In this document: piece by piece, positions 29,656-38,540 of the stretch
Position numbering within the stretch: the stretch's first letter is position 1
Layout of the letters: each line of letters opens with the position of its first letter
DNA from: Pandoraea apista
GTDB taxonomy: Bacteria; Pseudomonadota; Gammaproteobacteria; Burkholderiales; Burkholderiaceae
Assembly (NCBI RefSeq): GCF_001465595.2
Contig: NZ_CP013481.2
Span: 5,270,001 to 5,334,000 of the forward strand
DNA: 64,000 bases
Direction of reading: 5' to 3'
Translations under genes and position numbers: made by a program
Notes under the pieces: model-generated
What the model saw: only the letters and a program-made list of their open reading frames with translations
The model's database searches: none
What the model was told of the DNA's origin: nothing

Positions 29656-30624
29656 ATGCAGTACAGTCCGCCGCCACTGTTCAAACAGGGACCGTCGGCG
29701 TTGGCCCGGCTGATCTGTTTCGTTGCGCTCGCCATCGGCCTGCTCGTGGTCGACTCGCACTACAACACGCTGGAACGGGTTCGGGCCGTTGTCGGCACCG
29801 CGCTCTATCCGGTGCAACGCATGATGCTGTTACCTCGCGACGCCATTCTCGGCGTGGCGGGCTTCTTCTCGACCGAATCGCAACTCACGGGCGAGAACCG
29901 CACGCTTCGCGAACAAAATCTCGAACTCTCCGTGCAGGCCCAGCGCAACAACCAGTTGGTCGCCGAGAACGAACATCTGCGTCAGATGCTCGCGCTGCGC
30001 GAGCGCCTGCCCGTGCCCAGCATTCCCGCCGAAATCGAATACGACACCCGCGACCCGTTCACGCAGCGCGTGGTCATCGATCGCGGCACGAAACACGGCG
30101 TAAAACTCGGTGCGCCGGTCGTCACGGAACAGGGCCTGCTTGGTCAGGTCTCACGAGTATTCCTGCTGCAAAGCGAAGTCACGCTGCTCACCGACAAGGA
30201 GCAGGCGGTGCCCGTGCAGGTCACGCGCAGCGGCGTGCATAGCGTGATCTACGGCGGACTGCGCGGCGACGTGCTCGACCTGCGGTTCATTCCGCTGTCG
30301 GCCGACGTCAAGGTGGGCGACGAGATCGCCACCAGCGGTCTTGACGGCATTTACCCCGCTGGCCTGCCCGTGGCCCGTATTACCAAGGTCGATCGCGTCT
30401 CGGATACCGCGTTCGCGCGCATTCTCTGCCAACCGGTGGCCAATCTGCGCAGCCAGCGTCAGGTGCTGGTGTTGCAATACACCACGCCGCTCGCGCTGCA
30501 TCCGGACGCCGCCGCCGATCTCGCACGCGCCTCCGATCCGTCGGCAAGCGGCGAAAAGCCCGGCCAGAAGGGCGCCACGCGTGCCGATCCGAAGCACGCG
30601 CCGGCTGTCCGAAAGGGTCATTGA
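29656..30624 (+). CDS. mreC: Rod shape-determining protein MreC
   Basis: A 322-residue bitopic protein of the elongasome: cytoplasmic tail, membrane segment (about 18-33, ICFVALAIGLLVVDS), coiled coil (about 75-115, ENRTLREQNLELSVQAQRNN), then the paired beta-barrel domains with VIDRGTKHGVKLGAPVV and GDEIATSGLDGIYPAG. The final 40 residues are basic and low-complexity. It lies 184 bases after mreB and nine before mreD. Confidence 0.95.
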   Translation: MQYSPPPLFKQGPSALARLICFVALAIGLLVVDSHYNTLERVRAVVGTALYPVQRMMLLPRDAILGVAGFFSTESQLTGENRTLREQNLELSVQAQRNNQLVAENEHLRQMLALRERLPVPSIPAEIEYDTRDPFTQRVVIDRGTKHGVKLGAPVVTEQGLLGQVSRVFLLQSEVTLLTDKEQAVPVQVTRSGVHSVIYGGLRGDVLDLRFIPLSADVKVGDEIATSGLDGIYPAGLPVARITKVDRVSDTAFARILCQPVANLRSQRQVLVLQYTTPLALHPDAAADLARASDPSASGEKPGQKGATRADPKHAPAVRKGH

Positions 30625-30633
30625 GGAATCGAC

Positions 30634-31146
30634 ATGTCACGACCGCAATACATTCTGCTGCCGGTCAATCCGTACTTCATCGCGCTCAGTCTCGTGGTGG
30701 CGTTTCTGGTGAACCTGATGCCCTGGGGTCATGCCCCGGCCATGCCCGACTTCGTGGCGCTCGTGCTGATGTTCTGGAACATTCACCAGCCGCGCAAGGT
30801 GGGCATGGGCGTGGCGTTTCTCGTCGGGCTGCTCATGGACGTGCACAACGCCGGCCTGCTCGGCGAGCACGCGCTCGCTTACACGCTGTTGTCGTACGGG
30901 GCGATCATGATTCACCGCCGCGTGCTGTTCTTCACACTGCTCGGGCAAGCGCTGACGGTCCTGCCGCTGCTGCTGCTCGCCCACGTGGTACCGTTCATTA
31001 TTCGTCTGGCGACCGGCGCGGCATTTCCGGGCTGGTGGCCGCTCGCGGCAAGCTTCGTCGAAGCCTTGCTCTGGCCGGTGATCAGTATTTTGCTGTTGGC
31101 GCCTCAGAAACGCGCCGTCGACCGCGACGACACGCGTCCGATCTGA
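30634..31146 (+). CDS. mreD: Rod shape-determining protein MreD
   Basis: A 170-residue polytopic membrane protein with about five hydrophobic segments and the MreD features PDFVALVLMFWNIHQPRKVGMG and FLVGLLMDVHNAGLLGEHAL. It bridges MreC and the cell-wall synthases. Tightly spaced after mreC. Confidence 0.94.
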   Translation: MSRPQYILLPVNPYFIALSLVVAFLVNLMPWGHAPAMPDFVALVLMFWNIHQPRKVGMGVAFLVGLLMDVHNAGLLGEHALAYTLLSYGAIMIHRRVLFFTLLGQALTVLPLLLLAHVVPFIIRLATGAAFPGWWPLAASFVEALLWPVISILLLAPQKRAVDRDDTRPI

Positions 31147-31198
31147 TGGGCCCCACGCCCGTACGATCGCGCCACCGAGCCCTGCCCGCCCAGCCAGC

Positions 31199-33400
31199 AT
31201 GACCGAGTTCAAGAATCCCCAGCAACAACTGCAGACGTTTCATCTGCGGGTGACGGCGGCTGCGCTTTTCGTGCTGATCTGCTTCAGCCTGCTCGCGGTG
31301 CGTTTCGTCTATCTGCAGGTCTTCCGTCACAATCAGTACGCGCTGCAAGCCGACGAAAATCGCGTTTCGCTTGCCCCGATCGTGCCCAACCGGGGCGTGA
31401 TCATGGATCGCAACGGCGTGGTGCTCGCGCGCAACTACTCCGCGTACACGCTGGAAATCACGCCCTCGAAAATCGGCCGGCCGCTCGAAGACCTCATCAC
31501 TGATTTGTCCGACGTGATCGAGATCACGCCGCGCGACCGCGCCCGCTTCAAGAAGCTCATGGACGACAGCAAGAGCTTCGAGAGCCTGCCGATCCGTACG
31601 CGCCTGACCGACGAGGAAGTCGCCCGCTTTACCGCCCAGCGCTTCCGGTTCCCCGGCGTGGATGTGCACGCCCGTCTGTTCCGTCAGTACCCGCTCGGCG
31701 AGACGGCCGCGCACGTGATCGGCTACATCGGCCGAATCTCGCAACGCGATCGGCAGCGCATCGAAGCGATGAGCGACGAGAACGACAGCGATAGCGCCAA
31801 ATACGACATTCGCCGCGACGTGAATAACTACAAGGGCACCGACTACATCGGGAAGATCGGTGTCGAGCAGAGTTACGAGACCCAGCTTCACGGCATCACC
31901 GGTTTCGAGGAAATCGAAGTGACCGCGGGCGGCCGTCCGGTGCGCACGATCTCGCGCACGCCCGCCACGCCGGGCGACAACCTCGTGCTGTCCATCGACA
32001 TCAAGCTTCAGCAGGTGGCCGAGCAGGCCTTTGCCGGACGCCGTGGCGCCGTCGTCGCCATCGAGCCGAAGACGGGCGATGTGCTTGCGTTCGTCTCGGC
32101 GCCGAGCTTCGATCCGAACATGTTCGTCGAAGGCATCGATCAGCAGAACTGGGACGCCCTGAACAACTCGCCCGACCGCCCGCTGCTCAACCGGCCGCTG
32201 CGCGGCACCTACCCGATCGGCTCGACGTACAAGCCCTTCATGGCGCTCGCCGCACTTGAACTCGGCAAGCGCACGACCAACTGGGGCTTCCAGGATACGG
32301 GCTCGTTCACGCTGGGCAACCACACGTTCCGCAACGACGTTCGCAACGGTCAGGGCTGGATCGACATGTATCGCTCGATCGTGGTGTCGAACGACACGTA
32401 TTACTACATGCTCGCGCACGACCTCGGCGTGAACGCCATTCACGATTTCATGGCGCCGCTCGGCTTCGGCCAGTTGACGGGCATCGATATCGAAGGCGAA
32501 GCGCGCGGCATTCTGCCGTCGACCGAATGGAAGCGCAAGGCGTACAAGAAGCCCGCGCAGCAGAAGTGGTACGACGGCGAAACGATCAGTCTGGGTATCG
32601 GTCAGGGTTACAACTCGTTCACGATTCTGCAACTCGCGCACGCCACGGCCACGCTGGCCAATAACGGCGTGGTGATGAAGCCCCACCTGGTCAAGGCCGT
32701 CGAAGACCCGGTCTCGCACGCGCGTCAGTTGACCGTGCCGCACGAGAGCGCGCGGCTGCCGTACAAGCAGGCGGACATTGACTTCGTCAAACGCGCCATG
32801 GTGGGTGTGATCAAGGAAGGTACAGGCCGTCAGGCGTTCGCAGGGGCGCCGTACGAAGCGGGCGGCAAGACCGGTACGGCGCAGGTCTACTCGCTCGGCA
32901 AGAACGAGAAGTACAACCACAATGCGATTCCCGAGTTCAAGCGCGACCACGCGTTATTCATTGCCTTCGCGCCCGCCGACGACCCGAAGATCGCCATTGC
33001 GCTGATCGTCGAGAATGCCGGTTGGGGTGGCGCACAGGCTGGTCCGGTCGCGCGCCGTCTGCTCGACTACTATCTCATCGACGAACCGAAGGAGCGCGCT
33101 GCGGAAGCGGCAGCGTTGCAGGCGTCGGCATCTGCGCCGGGCGTGTCTGCCGCCCCCGACGCCCCGCCCGCCAGCGCCGCCGACCTCGGCAGCCGGACCG
33201 CCGGCGCCCCCGCGAGCGTGGCGCGTATGCCGCCTGCCGCGGCAACCGCTGCAGCACCGGGGGCGCCAGTCGCTCCGGCAGCACCGGCAACGCCCAAGCC
33301 CGCCCCGCAGCGTCAACCGGCTGTCAGCCCGACCGTCGCCGACGAGGCCCGCCACCGCGCCGCGATCCGCGCACAAGGCGCGCAAGGAGGAACGCCATGA
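31199..33400 (+). CDS. mrdA: Penicillin-binding protein 2 (elongasome transpeptidase)
   Basis: A 733-residue class B PBP that cross-links peptidoglycan during elongation. One N-terminal membrane segment (about 20-40) precedes the pedestal domain and the transpeptidase domain with S342-TYK (SxxK), SND (SxN) near 397-399 and KTGTAQ near 557. The last 100 residues form an Ala/Pro-rich tail absent from E. coli PBP2 (633 residues), probably periplasmic and disordered. The stop overlaps the rodA start in ATGA. Confidence 0.97.
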   Translation: MTEFKNPQQQLQTFHLRVTAAALFVLICFSLLAVRFVYLQVFRHNQYALQADENRVSLAPIVPNRGVIMDRNGVVLARNYSAYTLEITPSKIGRPLEDLITDLSDVIEITPRDRARFKKLMDDSKSFESLPIRTRLTDEEVARFTAQRFRFPGVDVHARLFRQYPLGETAAHVIGYIGRISQRDRQRIEAMSDENDSDSAKYDIRRDVNNYKGTDYIGKIGVEQSYETQLHGITGFEEIEVTAGGRPVRTISRTPATPGDNLVLSIDIKLQQVAEQAFAGRRGAVVAIEPKTGDVLAFVSAPSFDPNMFVEGIDQQNWDALNNSPDRPLLNRPLRGTYPIGSTYKPFMALAALELGKRTTNWGFQDTGSFTLGNHTFRNDVRNGQGWIDMYRSIVVSNDTYYYMLAHDLGVNAIHDFMAPLGFGQLTGIDIEGEARGILPSTEWKRKAYKKPAQQKWYDGETISLGIGQGYNSFTILQLAHATATLANNGVVMKPHLVKAVEDPVSHARQLTVPHESARLPYKQADIDFVKRAMVGVIKEGTGRQAFAGAPYEAGGKTGTAQVYSLGKNEKYNHNAIPEFKRDHALFIAFAPADDPKIAIALIVENAGWGGAQAGPVARRLLDYYLIDEPKERAAEAAALQASASAPGVSAAPDAPPASAADLGSRTAGAPASVARMPPAAATAAAPGAPVAPAAPATPKPAPQRQPAVSPTVADEARHRAAIRAQGAQGGTP

Positions 33401-34548
33401 TGGCGCTCGACAAACATACGTGGAAAGAGCAGGTCAAGCGCCTGTTCGTCGGCTTCGACAAGCCACTGGCACTGATCGTCTTCCTGCTCCTGTGTGTGGG
33501 ATTGGTCACGCTCTACAGCGCCAGTATCGACGTGCCCGGCCGCGTCGAAGACCAGATCCGCAACATCGTGCTCACGTTCATGCTGATGTGGGTGCTGGCG
33601 ATGATGCCAACGCAAACGCTGATGAAGTTCGCCGTGCCCCTCTACACGGCGGGTGTCGCGCTGCTCATTGCGGTGGCGATGTTCGGGCTCACGAAGAAAG
33701 GCGCGAAGCGCTGGCTGAACGTCGGCATGGTGATCCAGCCGTCCGAGATCATGAAGATCGCCATGCCGCTGATGCTCGCGTGGTATTTCCAGAAGCGCGA
33801 AGGCAACATCCGCTGGTTCGATTACCTGGCGGCACTCGCGCTGCTCGGTGTGCCGGTCGGGCTTATCGCGAAGCAGCCCGACCTTGGCACGGGCCTGCTC
33901 GTGGCGGCGGCGGGCCTCTATGTGATCTATCTGGCCGGCCTGTCGTGGAAGCTCATTCTTCCGGTGCTCATCGCCGGCGTGCTCGGCATTGGTACGATCC
34001 TCGCACTCGAAGACAAGATCTGTCAGCCGGATGTCGAATGGCACATCCTGCACGACTATCAGAAGCACCGCGTGTGCACGCTGCTGGACCCGACGACGGA
34101 CCCGCTCGGCAAGGGCTTTCACACGATTCAATCGGTGATCGCTATCGGCTCGGGCGGAACCATGGGCAAGGGCTGGCTCAAGGGCACGCAGGCTCACCTC
34201 GAGTTCATTCCTGAAAAGCACACCGACTTCATCTTCGCCGTGTTCGCAGAAGAATTCGGGCTGATCGGCGAAGGCGTTCTGCTGGTACTGTATCTGTTGC
34301 TGGTAGCGCGCGGGCTGATGATCGCGGCGTCTGGCGCGACCCTGTTCGGGCGGCTGCTGGCCGGGTCCGTCACGATGATCTTCTTCACCTACGCCTTCGT
34401 GAACATGGGGATGGTGAGCGGCATTCTGCCAGTGGTCGGCGTGCCGCTGCCGTTCATGAGCTACGGCGGTACCGCGTTGGTGACGCTCGGCCTCGGGGTC
34501 GGCATTCTGATGAGTGTCGCGCGCGAGAAGCGGCTGATGCAAAGCTGA
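33397..34548 (+). CDS. rodA: Rod shape-determining glycosyltransferase RodA
   Basis: A 383-residue SEDS-family lipid II polymerase working with PBP2. About ten membrane segments are present, with the conserved KQPDLGTGLL, EKHTDFIFAVFAEEFGL and GVPLPFMSYGGTALV blocks. The start at 33397 is preferred because AAGGAGG lies six bases upstream and it overlaps the mrdA stop by four bases; an adjacent ATG at 33400 is also possible. A strong terminator follows, ending the cell-shape operon. Confidence 0.96.
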   Translation: MMALDKHTWKEQVKRLFVGFDKPLALIVFLLLCVGLVTLYSASIDVPGRVEDQIRNIVLTFMLMWVLAMMPTQTLMKFAVPLYTAGVALLIAVAMFGLTKKGAKRWLNVGMVIQPSEIMKIAMPLMLAWYFQKREGNIRWFDYLAALALLGVPVGLIAKQPDLGTGLLVAAAGLYVIYLAGLSWKLILPVLIAGVLGIGTILALEDKICQPDVEWHILHDYQKHRVCTLLDPTTDPLGKGFHTIQSVIAIGSGGTMGKGWLKGTQAHLEFIPEKHTDFIFAVFAEEFGLIGEGVLLVLYLLLVARGLMIAASGATLFGRLLAGSVTMIFFTYAFVNMGMVSGILPVVGVPLPFMSYGGTALVTLGLGVGILMSVAREKRLMQS

Positions 34549-34592
34549 CGGCGCGCTGATATCGCAGCGCCGCAGCACCACACCACAGCACC

Positions 34593-34634
34593 AAACAATG
34601 ACGGCAGGGCCAGCGCCCTGCCGTCATTGTTTTT
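34593..34634 (+). terminator. Terminator of the mre/mrd operon
   Basis: A long, nearly perfect hairpin of about 18 bp (AAACAATGACGGCAGGGC pairing with GCCCTGCCGTCATTGTTT, four-base loop) with a T-run lies 45 bases after rodA. It is close to symmetrical and may also stop the leftward Sel1-repeat transcript. Confidence 0.95.
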
Positions 34635-34644
34635 GGGCATGGCC

Positions 34645-35364
34645 TTAGCGAGTCGGCGCCGGGGCGGGAGACGACGGCTGCGCGCGCTCCCGATTCATGG
34701 CGTCAAGCTTGCCTTGTGCCGCGACATCGCCCTGCGCAGCGGCCTTTTCGTACCACAGGCGCGCTCGTTCGAGATCGGGGGTCACTACCCCATAGCCGCG
34801 TTCGTAATAGCTCGCCACGATGTACTGCGACGGCAGATCGCCACCGCGCGCCGCCTTCTCGTACCAGCCGAATGCTGCCTTGTAATCTTTGGGGACACCG
34901 CGCCCGATGAAGTACTCGTTGGCAATGGCTGCCTGCGCTTGCACATGTCCTTGCCGGGCCGCCTTCTCGTACCAGAGATTGGCCTGCGGAATCGACTTGC
35001 CGACGACGTAGCCGTCGTCGAACATCTTGCCGTAGACGTATTGCGCTTGCGTCATGCCCGCGTTCGCGGCACGCTCCAGCCAATGCACGGCGCCGTCCGG
35101 ATCGGGCGTGCCGCCTTCGCCGTTGAGCAGCATCATCGCGTAGTCGAACTGCGCCAGACGATTGCCCTGTTCGGCCGCCCGGCGGAATTCCTCGAGCGCC
35201 TGCGATTGCTGCCCCGCTTCATAGTGATGCACGGCCTGATCGGTCAGTGTCTGCGCGGGGGCCTGAGCGGCTGCCACCGCGTAGGGGATCGGCTGGCACG
35301 CCACACCGGCGAGCGTGACGGCGAAACCGGCAAGCAGCCGGCGCATGGCGAAAGACGGCGACAT
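34645..35364 (-). CDS. Secreted Sel1-repeat (TPR-like) protein
   Basis: A 239-residue exported protein. The signal peptide (about 1-31) contains LAGVAC, so a lipoprotein is possible. Four to five Sel1 repeats of about 36 residues follow, each with a variant of A-x-x-WYEKAAxQGxxxAQ. Sel1 repeats mediate protein-protein contacts; no specific partner can be named. The stop lies close to the mre operon terminator. Proline-rich C-terminus. Confidence 0.88.
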   Translation of the reverse strand: MSPSFAMRRLLAGFAVTLAGVACQPIPYAVAAAQAPAQTLTDQAVHHYEAGQQSQALEEFRRAAEQGNRLAQFDYAMMLLNGEGGTPDPDGAVHWLERAANAGMTQAQYVYGKMFDDGYVVGKSIPQANLWYEKAARQGHVQAQAAIANEYFIGRGVPKDYKAAFGWYEKAARGGDLPSQYIVASYYERGYGVVTPDLERARLWYEKAAAQGDVAAQGKLDAMNRERAQPSSPAPAPTR

Positions 35365-35462
35365 GACAAACCTCCGGGGGCGGGCTTGCGCCTATTGTGC
35401 GCCAAATGAAAAAGACTCGCCCGTGCCGCTCGTATCCGGCGTCTTTCAGACGTCCATGAATG

Positions 35463-35492
35463 AAAAACCCCGGCACTCGGCCGGGGTTTTTT
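35463..35492 (-). terminator. Terminator after the DsrE-like gene
   Basis: An 11-bp stem AAAAACCCCGG/CCGGGGTTTTT with a seven-base loop, flanked by A and T runs, lies 20 bases after the leftward DsrE-like stop. It can work in both directions. Confidence 0.9.
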
Positions 35493-35511
35493 ATTGCAGA
35501 GCGTCGCCGGC

Positions 35512-35934
35512 TTACGGCTTGATGTACGCGTAGCCCTTCTGCTGCAAGCGCGTGAGTTCGACCACGCCGGAGGGCGTGAAATCGGCGTCGAGCACAAACT
35601 GATCTTTCTTCAGATTGCGCTGCTTGAGCGTGATCTCACACACCTCGAACTTGACGCCACGCGCATGCAGCGCCGAGATCAGCGGTCCGACAGTCGCAGC
35701 ATCCTTGTAGCTCTCCATCAGGAAATCGACCCCTTGCGAATGAGCGACGACCACGACGTCGGTATCCGGCGCAGTATCGAGCTGATTGCGAACATTGCGC
35801 AATGCGGCCAGCGCCTGATGCTCGGCGTCGTTGATGTGATACACGACCTTGTCGCGCGCGAACGCCGACGTGGCAGGCAGAGCAAATGCCGAAAGCAGGA
35901 ATGCGGCCAGCAAGCCGCGCAGCAGCGTCTTCAT
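35512..35934 (-). CDS. Exported DsrE/DsrF-like family protein
   Basis: A 140-residue protein with a clear signal peptide (about 1-26, ending SAFA). The mature domain has the DsrE-like fold pattern: KVVYHINDAEHQALAALRNVRNQLD, VVVVAHSQGVDFL and a Cys in VKFEVCEITLKQ. Cytoplasmic DsrE proteins carry sulfur on such a cysteine; periplasmic members are common in Betaproteobacteria but have no assigned role. The ATG at 35934 (MKTLLRGLLAAFLL) gives a standard signal peptide; an upstream extension is open but not plausible. Confidence 0.83.
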   Translation of the reverse strand: MKTLLRGLLAAFLLSAFALPATSAFARDKVVYHINDAEHQALAALRNVRNQLDTAPDTDVVVVAHSQGVDFLMESYKDAATVGPLISALHARGVKFEVCEITLKQRNLKKDQFVLDADFTPSGVVELTRLQQKGYAYIKP

Positions 35935-36298
35935 GTGTGGAGTCCCCTGTGATTTACGTTGCGCCAGCCGCATCATAGCGCGTTGGCACGCAGGAGGCAG
36001 GGTCGAAAGGCACTGGCCCACTCAGCCTCAGACAGCCGAATCCGGATAGCCTTGCGCGACATCCACTCGACACTCGGCGGGCTATATGGCGGCGGAGAGT
36101 CCGCGGTGGGCGCGCCCGGAAGCGGGTGATGAGGGGGGTTGTCGATTGCCGAATACGGCGGCGGGGCGTCAGAATTCGTCCCGCAGCAGGCAGCATCCCA
36201 GTCAATTCGAGTGACGTCGCCACAATTCCGCTGGCGGCGCGAACAAATGCCGTACTGCCGACACATGCCGACACAACGACCGACACTGACACCGAGAC
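35935..36298. other. Intergenic region between queD and the DsrE-like gene
   Basis: 364 bases without a credible gene. A short run of CGACAC-type direct repeats (including TGCCGACACA twice) lies at about 36246-36290, directly after the queD stop. No terminator with a T-run was found for queD here. Confidence 0.5.
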
Positions 36299-36742
36299 TT
36301 ATGCCGTGACTTCCGACCAGCAATTCGGTGTCTCGTACAGGCGCAAGCGCACCAGCCGCAGGTCGTGACCGTAGTGTGAGTCAAAGACACTGCTCAGCTT
36401 GTCGAAGGCCGCAGCGGCCAGATTCTCGACAGTCGGCACGCGATCGAAGATCACCGTCTTGTGATCGGGCATCGTCTCAAGGAAGTTTCGCACGGCCGTG
36501 TCGCCTTCGTAGACGAGAAACGCGTGATCCCACACCGAGACGAGGTGTTCGTTGGCAAGCGCCTTCACGTCGGCGAAGTCCATCACCATGCCGTTATCGG
36601 ACGCACCGCTCTCGCGGCTCACCTCGCCCGCGAGCGTGATCTCGAGCACGTAGCGATGCCCGTGCAGGTTGCGGCACTGGCTTCGGTGATCGGGAATGCG
36701 GTGGCCCGCATCGAATTCGAGTTTCCGGGTAATCGTAATCAC
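36299..36742 (-). CDS. queD: 6-carboxytetrahydropterin synthase QueD
   Basis: Second step of queuosine/7-deazaguanine synthesis, converting dihydroneopterin triphosphate to 6-carboxytetrahydropterin. The 147-residue protein has the zinc histidines H14, H27 and H29 (FDAGHR and LHGHRY) and catalytic C23. The start is nine bases after the queE stop, so queC-queE-queD form an operon read leftward. Confidence 0.95.
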   Translation of the reverse strand: MITITRKLEFDAGHRIPDHRSQCRNLHGHRYVLEITLAGEVSRESGASDNGMVMDFADVKALANEHLVSVWDHAFLVYEGDTAVRNFLETMPDHKTVIFDRVPTVENLAAAAFDKLSSVFDSHYGHDLRLVRLRLYETPNCWSEVTA

Positions 36743-36751
36743 GGCAACGGC

Positions 36752-37387
36752 TCAGGGAATATTCAGATATTTGTGCGTCTGCATCGACAGCGACCAGCGC
36801 GGGTGCGATTTGCAGTAATCGATCGCCAGCTTCGTATTGGTGTCGCGCAGCGGGCCATCCATCGGCTGGAGATAGAAGTGCTGGAAATCGAGCGCTTCGT
36901 AATCGGCCAGACGCTGACGATCCTGGGGCACCACCACCTTCAACTCGTCGCCGCGCGTGACCACCATCTCCGCATCGGCTTTCGGGCTTACGCACACCCA
37001 GTCGATGCCTTCGGGAATGGCTTGTGTACCGTTGGTCTCGACGGCAATGCGAAAACCCTCGGCGTGCAGCGCCTCGATGAGCGGGGCGTCGAGTTGGAGC
37101 AGCGGCTCGCCGCCAGTGCACACGACGAACCGGTGCGCACGGTCGCCCTGCGGCCACAACGCCACGATCTGCGCGACAAGATCGGCCGGCGTGCGGTATT
37201 TGCCACCATTTTCGCCGTCGGTGCCGACAAAGTCGGTGTCGCAGAACTGGCAGACGGCGTCAGCACGGTCCTCTTCGCGACCGGTCCACAGGTTGCACCC
37301 TGCGAACCGGCAGAACACCGCCGGGCGGCCGGCATTCGCGCCCTCGCCCTGCAAGGTGTAGAAGATTTCCTTGACTGCGTACGTCAT
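36752..37387 (-). CDS. queE: 7-carboxy-7-deazaguanine synthase QueE
   Basis: A radical SAM enzyme that contracts 6-carboxytetrahydropterin to 7-carboxy-7-deazaguanine. The 211-residue protein begins MTYAVKEIFYTLQGEGA. Its cluster cysteines are C31, C46 and C49, a CX14CX2C spacing rather than the classical CX3CX2C; this variant is established for Burkholderia QueE. The CTGGEPLLQ segment matches the SAM-binding GGEP motif. The start at 37387 matches family length; the open frame extends far upstream through queC and is not coding. Confidence 0.95.
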   Translation of the reverse strand: MTYAVKEIFYTLQGEGANAGRPAVFCRFAGCNLWTGREEDRADAVCQFCDTDFVGTDGENGGKYRTPADLVAQIVALWPQGDRAHRFVVCTGGEPLLQLDAPLIEALHAEGFRIAVETNGTQAIPEGIDWVCVSPKADAEMVVTRGDELKVVVPQDRQRLADYEALDFQHFYLQPMDGPLRDTNTKLAIDYCKSHPRWSLSMQTHKYLNIP

Positions 37388-37409
37388 GATTCTCTCGATA
37401 GTCGAAGCA

Positions 37410-38147
37410 TCAGGCCGCGCCGCGATCCTGATCGTTACTGCGTGCGCGCCACTGCTCGTAGCCGCGCTGGCGCAACTGGCACGCCGGACACTCGCCGCAA
37501 CCGTAGCCCCACGGATGGAGCACGCTGCGCTCGCCCAGATAGCACGTGTGTGTGTCTTCGCGCACGGTCTCGACGAGCAACTCCCCGCCCAGATCCTGCG
37601 CCATCTGCCATGTGTCGGCCTTGTCGATCCACATGAGCGGAGTCTCGACGACAAAGCGCTGATCCATACCCAGATTGAGCGCGACCTGCAGCGCCTTCAT
37701 GGTGTCGTCGCGACAGTCGGGGTAGCCCGAAAAATCGGTCTCGCACATCCCGCCGACCAGTACGCGCAAACCGCGCCGATACGCAATAGTCGCACCAATC
37801 GTCAGAAACAGCAGATTCCGGCCGGGCACGAAGGTATTGGGCAGATTATTTGCCGCCATCGCAATCGTGGTATCTCGCGTGAGCGAAGTCTCGCTGATCT
37901 GACCCAGGATCGACAGATCGATCATGTGGTCGTCGCCCAGGCGCGGCGCCCACTGCGGGAAACGCTCACGCAGCTTGGCCAATACGTCGGTGCGGCACTC
38001 AAGCTCCACGCCGTGACGCTGGCCGTAATCGAAGCCCAGCGTCTCGACGCGCGCATAGCGCGACAGCGCCCACGCGAGGCAGGTGGTCGAATCCTGTCCA
38101 CCGGAGAACAGAACCAAAGCGGAATCGGTGCTTGTCGTCATGATCAT
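37410..38147 (-). CDS. queC: 7-cyano-7-deazaguanine synthase QueC
   Basis: Makes preQ0 from 7-carboxy-7-deazaguanine with ATP and ammonia. The 245-residue protein has the PP-loop [16 protein letters not shown] (about 13-28) and a C-terminal zinc cluster in [20 protein letters not shown]. The start at 38147 (MIMTTS) or the ATG two codons later are both possible; neither has a clear ribosome binding site. First gene of the que operon, 206 bases downstream of the co-oriented tRNA-Phe. Confidence 0.95.
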   Translation of the reverse strand: MIMTTSTDSALVLFSGGQDSTTCLAWALSRYARVETLGFDYGQRHGVELECRTDVLAKLRERFPQWAPRLGDDHMIDLSILGQISETSLTRDTTIAMAANNLPNTFVPGRNLLFLTIGATIAYRRGLRVLVGGMCETDFSGYPDCRDDTMKALQVALNLGMDQRFVVETPLMWIDKADTWQMAQDLGGELLVETVREDTHTCYLGERSVLHPWGYGCGECPACQLRQRGYEQWRARSNDQDRGAA

Positions 38148-38321
38148 GCGCTAGCAGTATCGCCCTCGCCGTCAGGGCGACGGGGGCCGGGGCACGCGCC
38201 TGCGGCCACCTCTCGGGCAGCCCGCGTGCGGGATATGTCACGCGATTTTGAACCGCGCCGGCCCGCGTCGCTATCGCCGGGACGTGATACCCATCATCGG
38301 GCAGCGTTTTCGTTCAAACGC

Positions 38322-38351
38322 AAAAAGGGCTTGCGATGTGCGCAAGCCCTT
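38322..38351 (-). terminator. Terminator of tRNA-Phe
   Basis: A perfect 11-bp stem AAGGGCTTGCG/CGCAAGCCCTT with a five-base loop, followed on the leftward strand by TTTTTG, begins six bases past the tRNA 3' end. Confidence 0.92.
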
Positions 38352-38357
38352 CGAATT

Positions 38358-38433
38358 TGGTGGCCTGGGTCGGAATCGAACCAACGACACGCGGATTTTC
38401 AATCCGCTGCTCTACCAACTGAGCTACCGGGCC
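38358..38433 (-). tRNA. tRNA-Phe (GAA)
   Basis: A 76-base cloverleaf including an encoded CCA. The anticodon loop reads TTGAAAA (anticodon GAA). D-arm AGCTCAGTTGGTAGAGC and T-arm GTTGGTTCGATTCCGAC are normal. The acceptor stem is GGCCCGG against CCAGGCC, which leaves a C5-A68 mismatch; all other six pairs are Watson-Crick. The anticodon stem GCGGA/TCCGC is intact. Confidence 0.95.
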
Positions 38434-38540
38434 AAGAGAAAAGCGATTATAGAGACTGCAGACGCTTTATGCAAGCCCTATATCGAAAAAATCCGCAGGA
38501 AAGCGGCATCGCAGCGCGCCGGCGCGCGCGGCACCCGCCC

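Noticed and set aside
36246..36290. CGACAC-type repeats as a protein-binding array
   Set aside because: Spacing is irregular and copies are degenerate in GC-rich DNA; too weak to call.
38358..38433. tRNA-Phe as an integration site for a mobile island
   Set aside because: No integrase gene, direct repeat of the tRNA 3' end or composition break was seen on either side.
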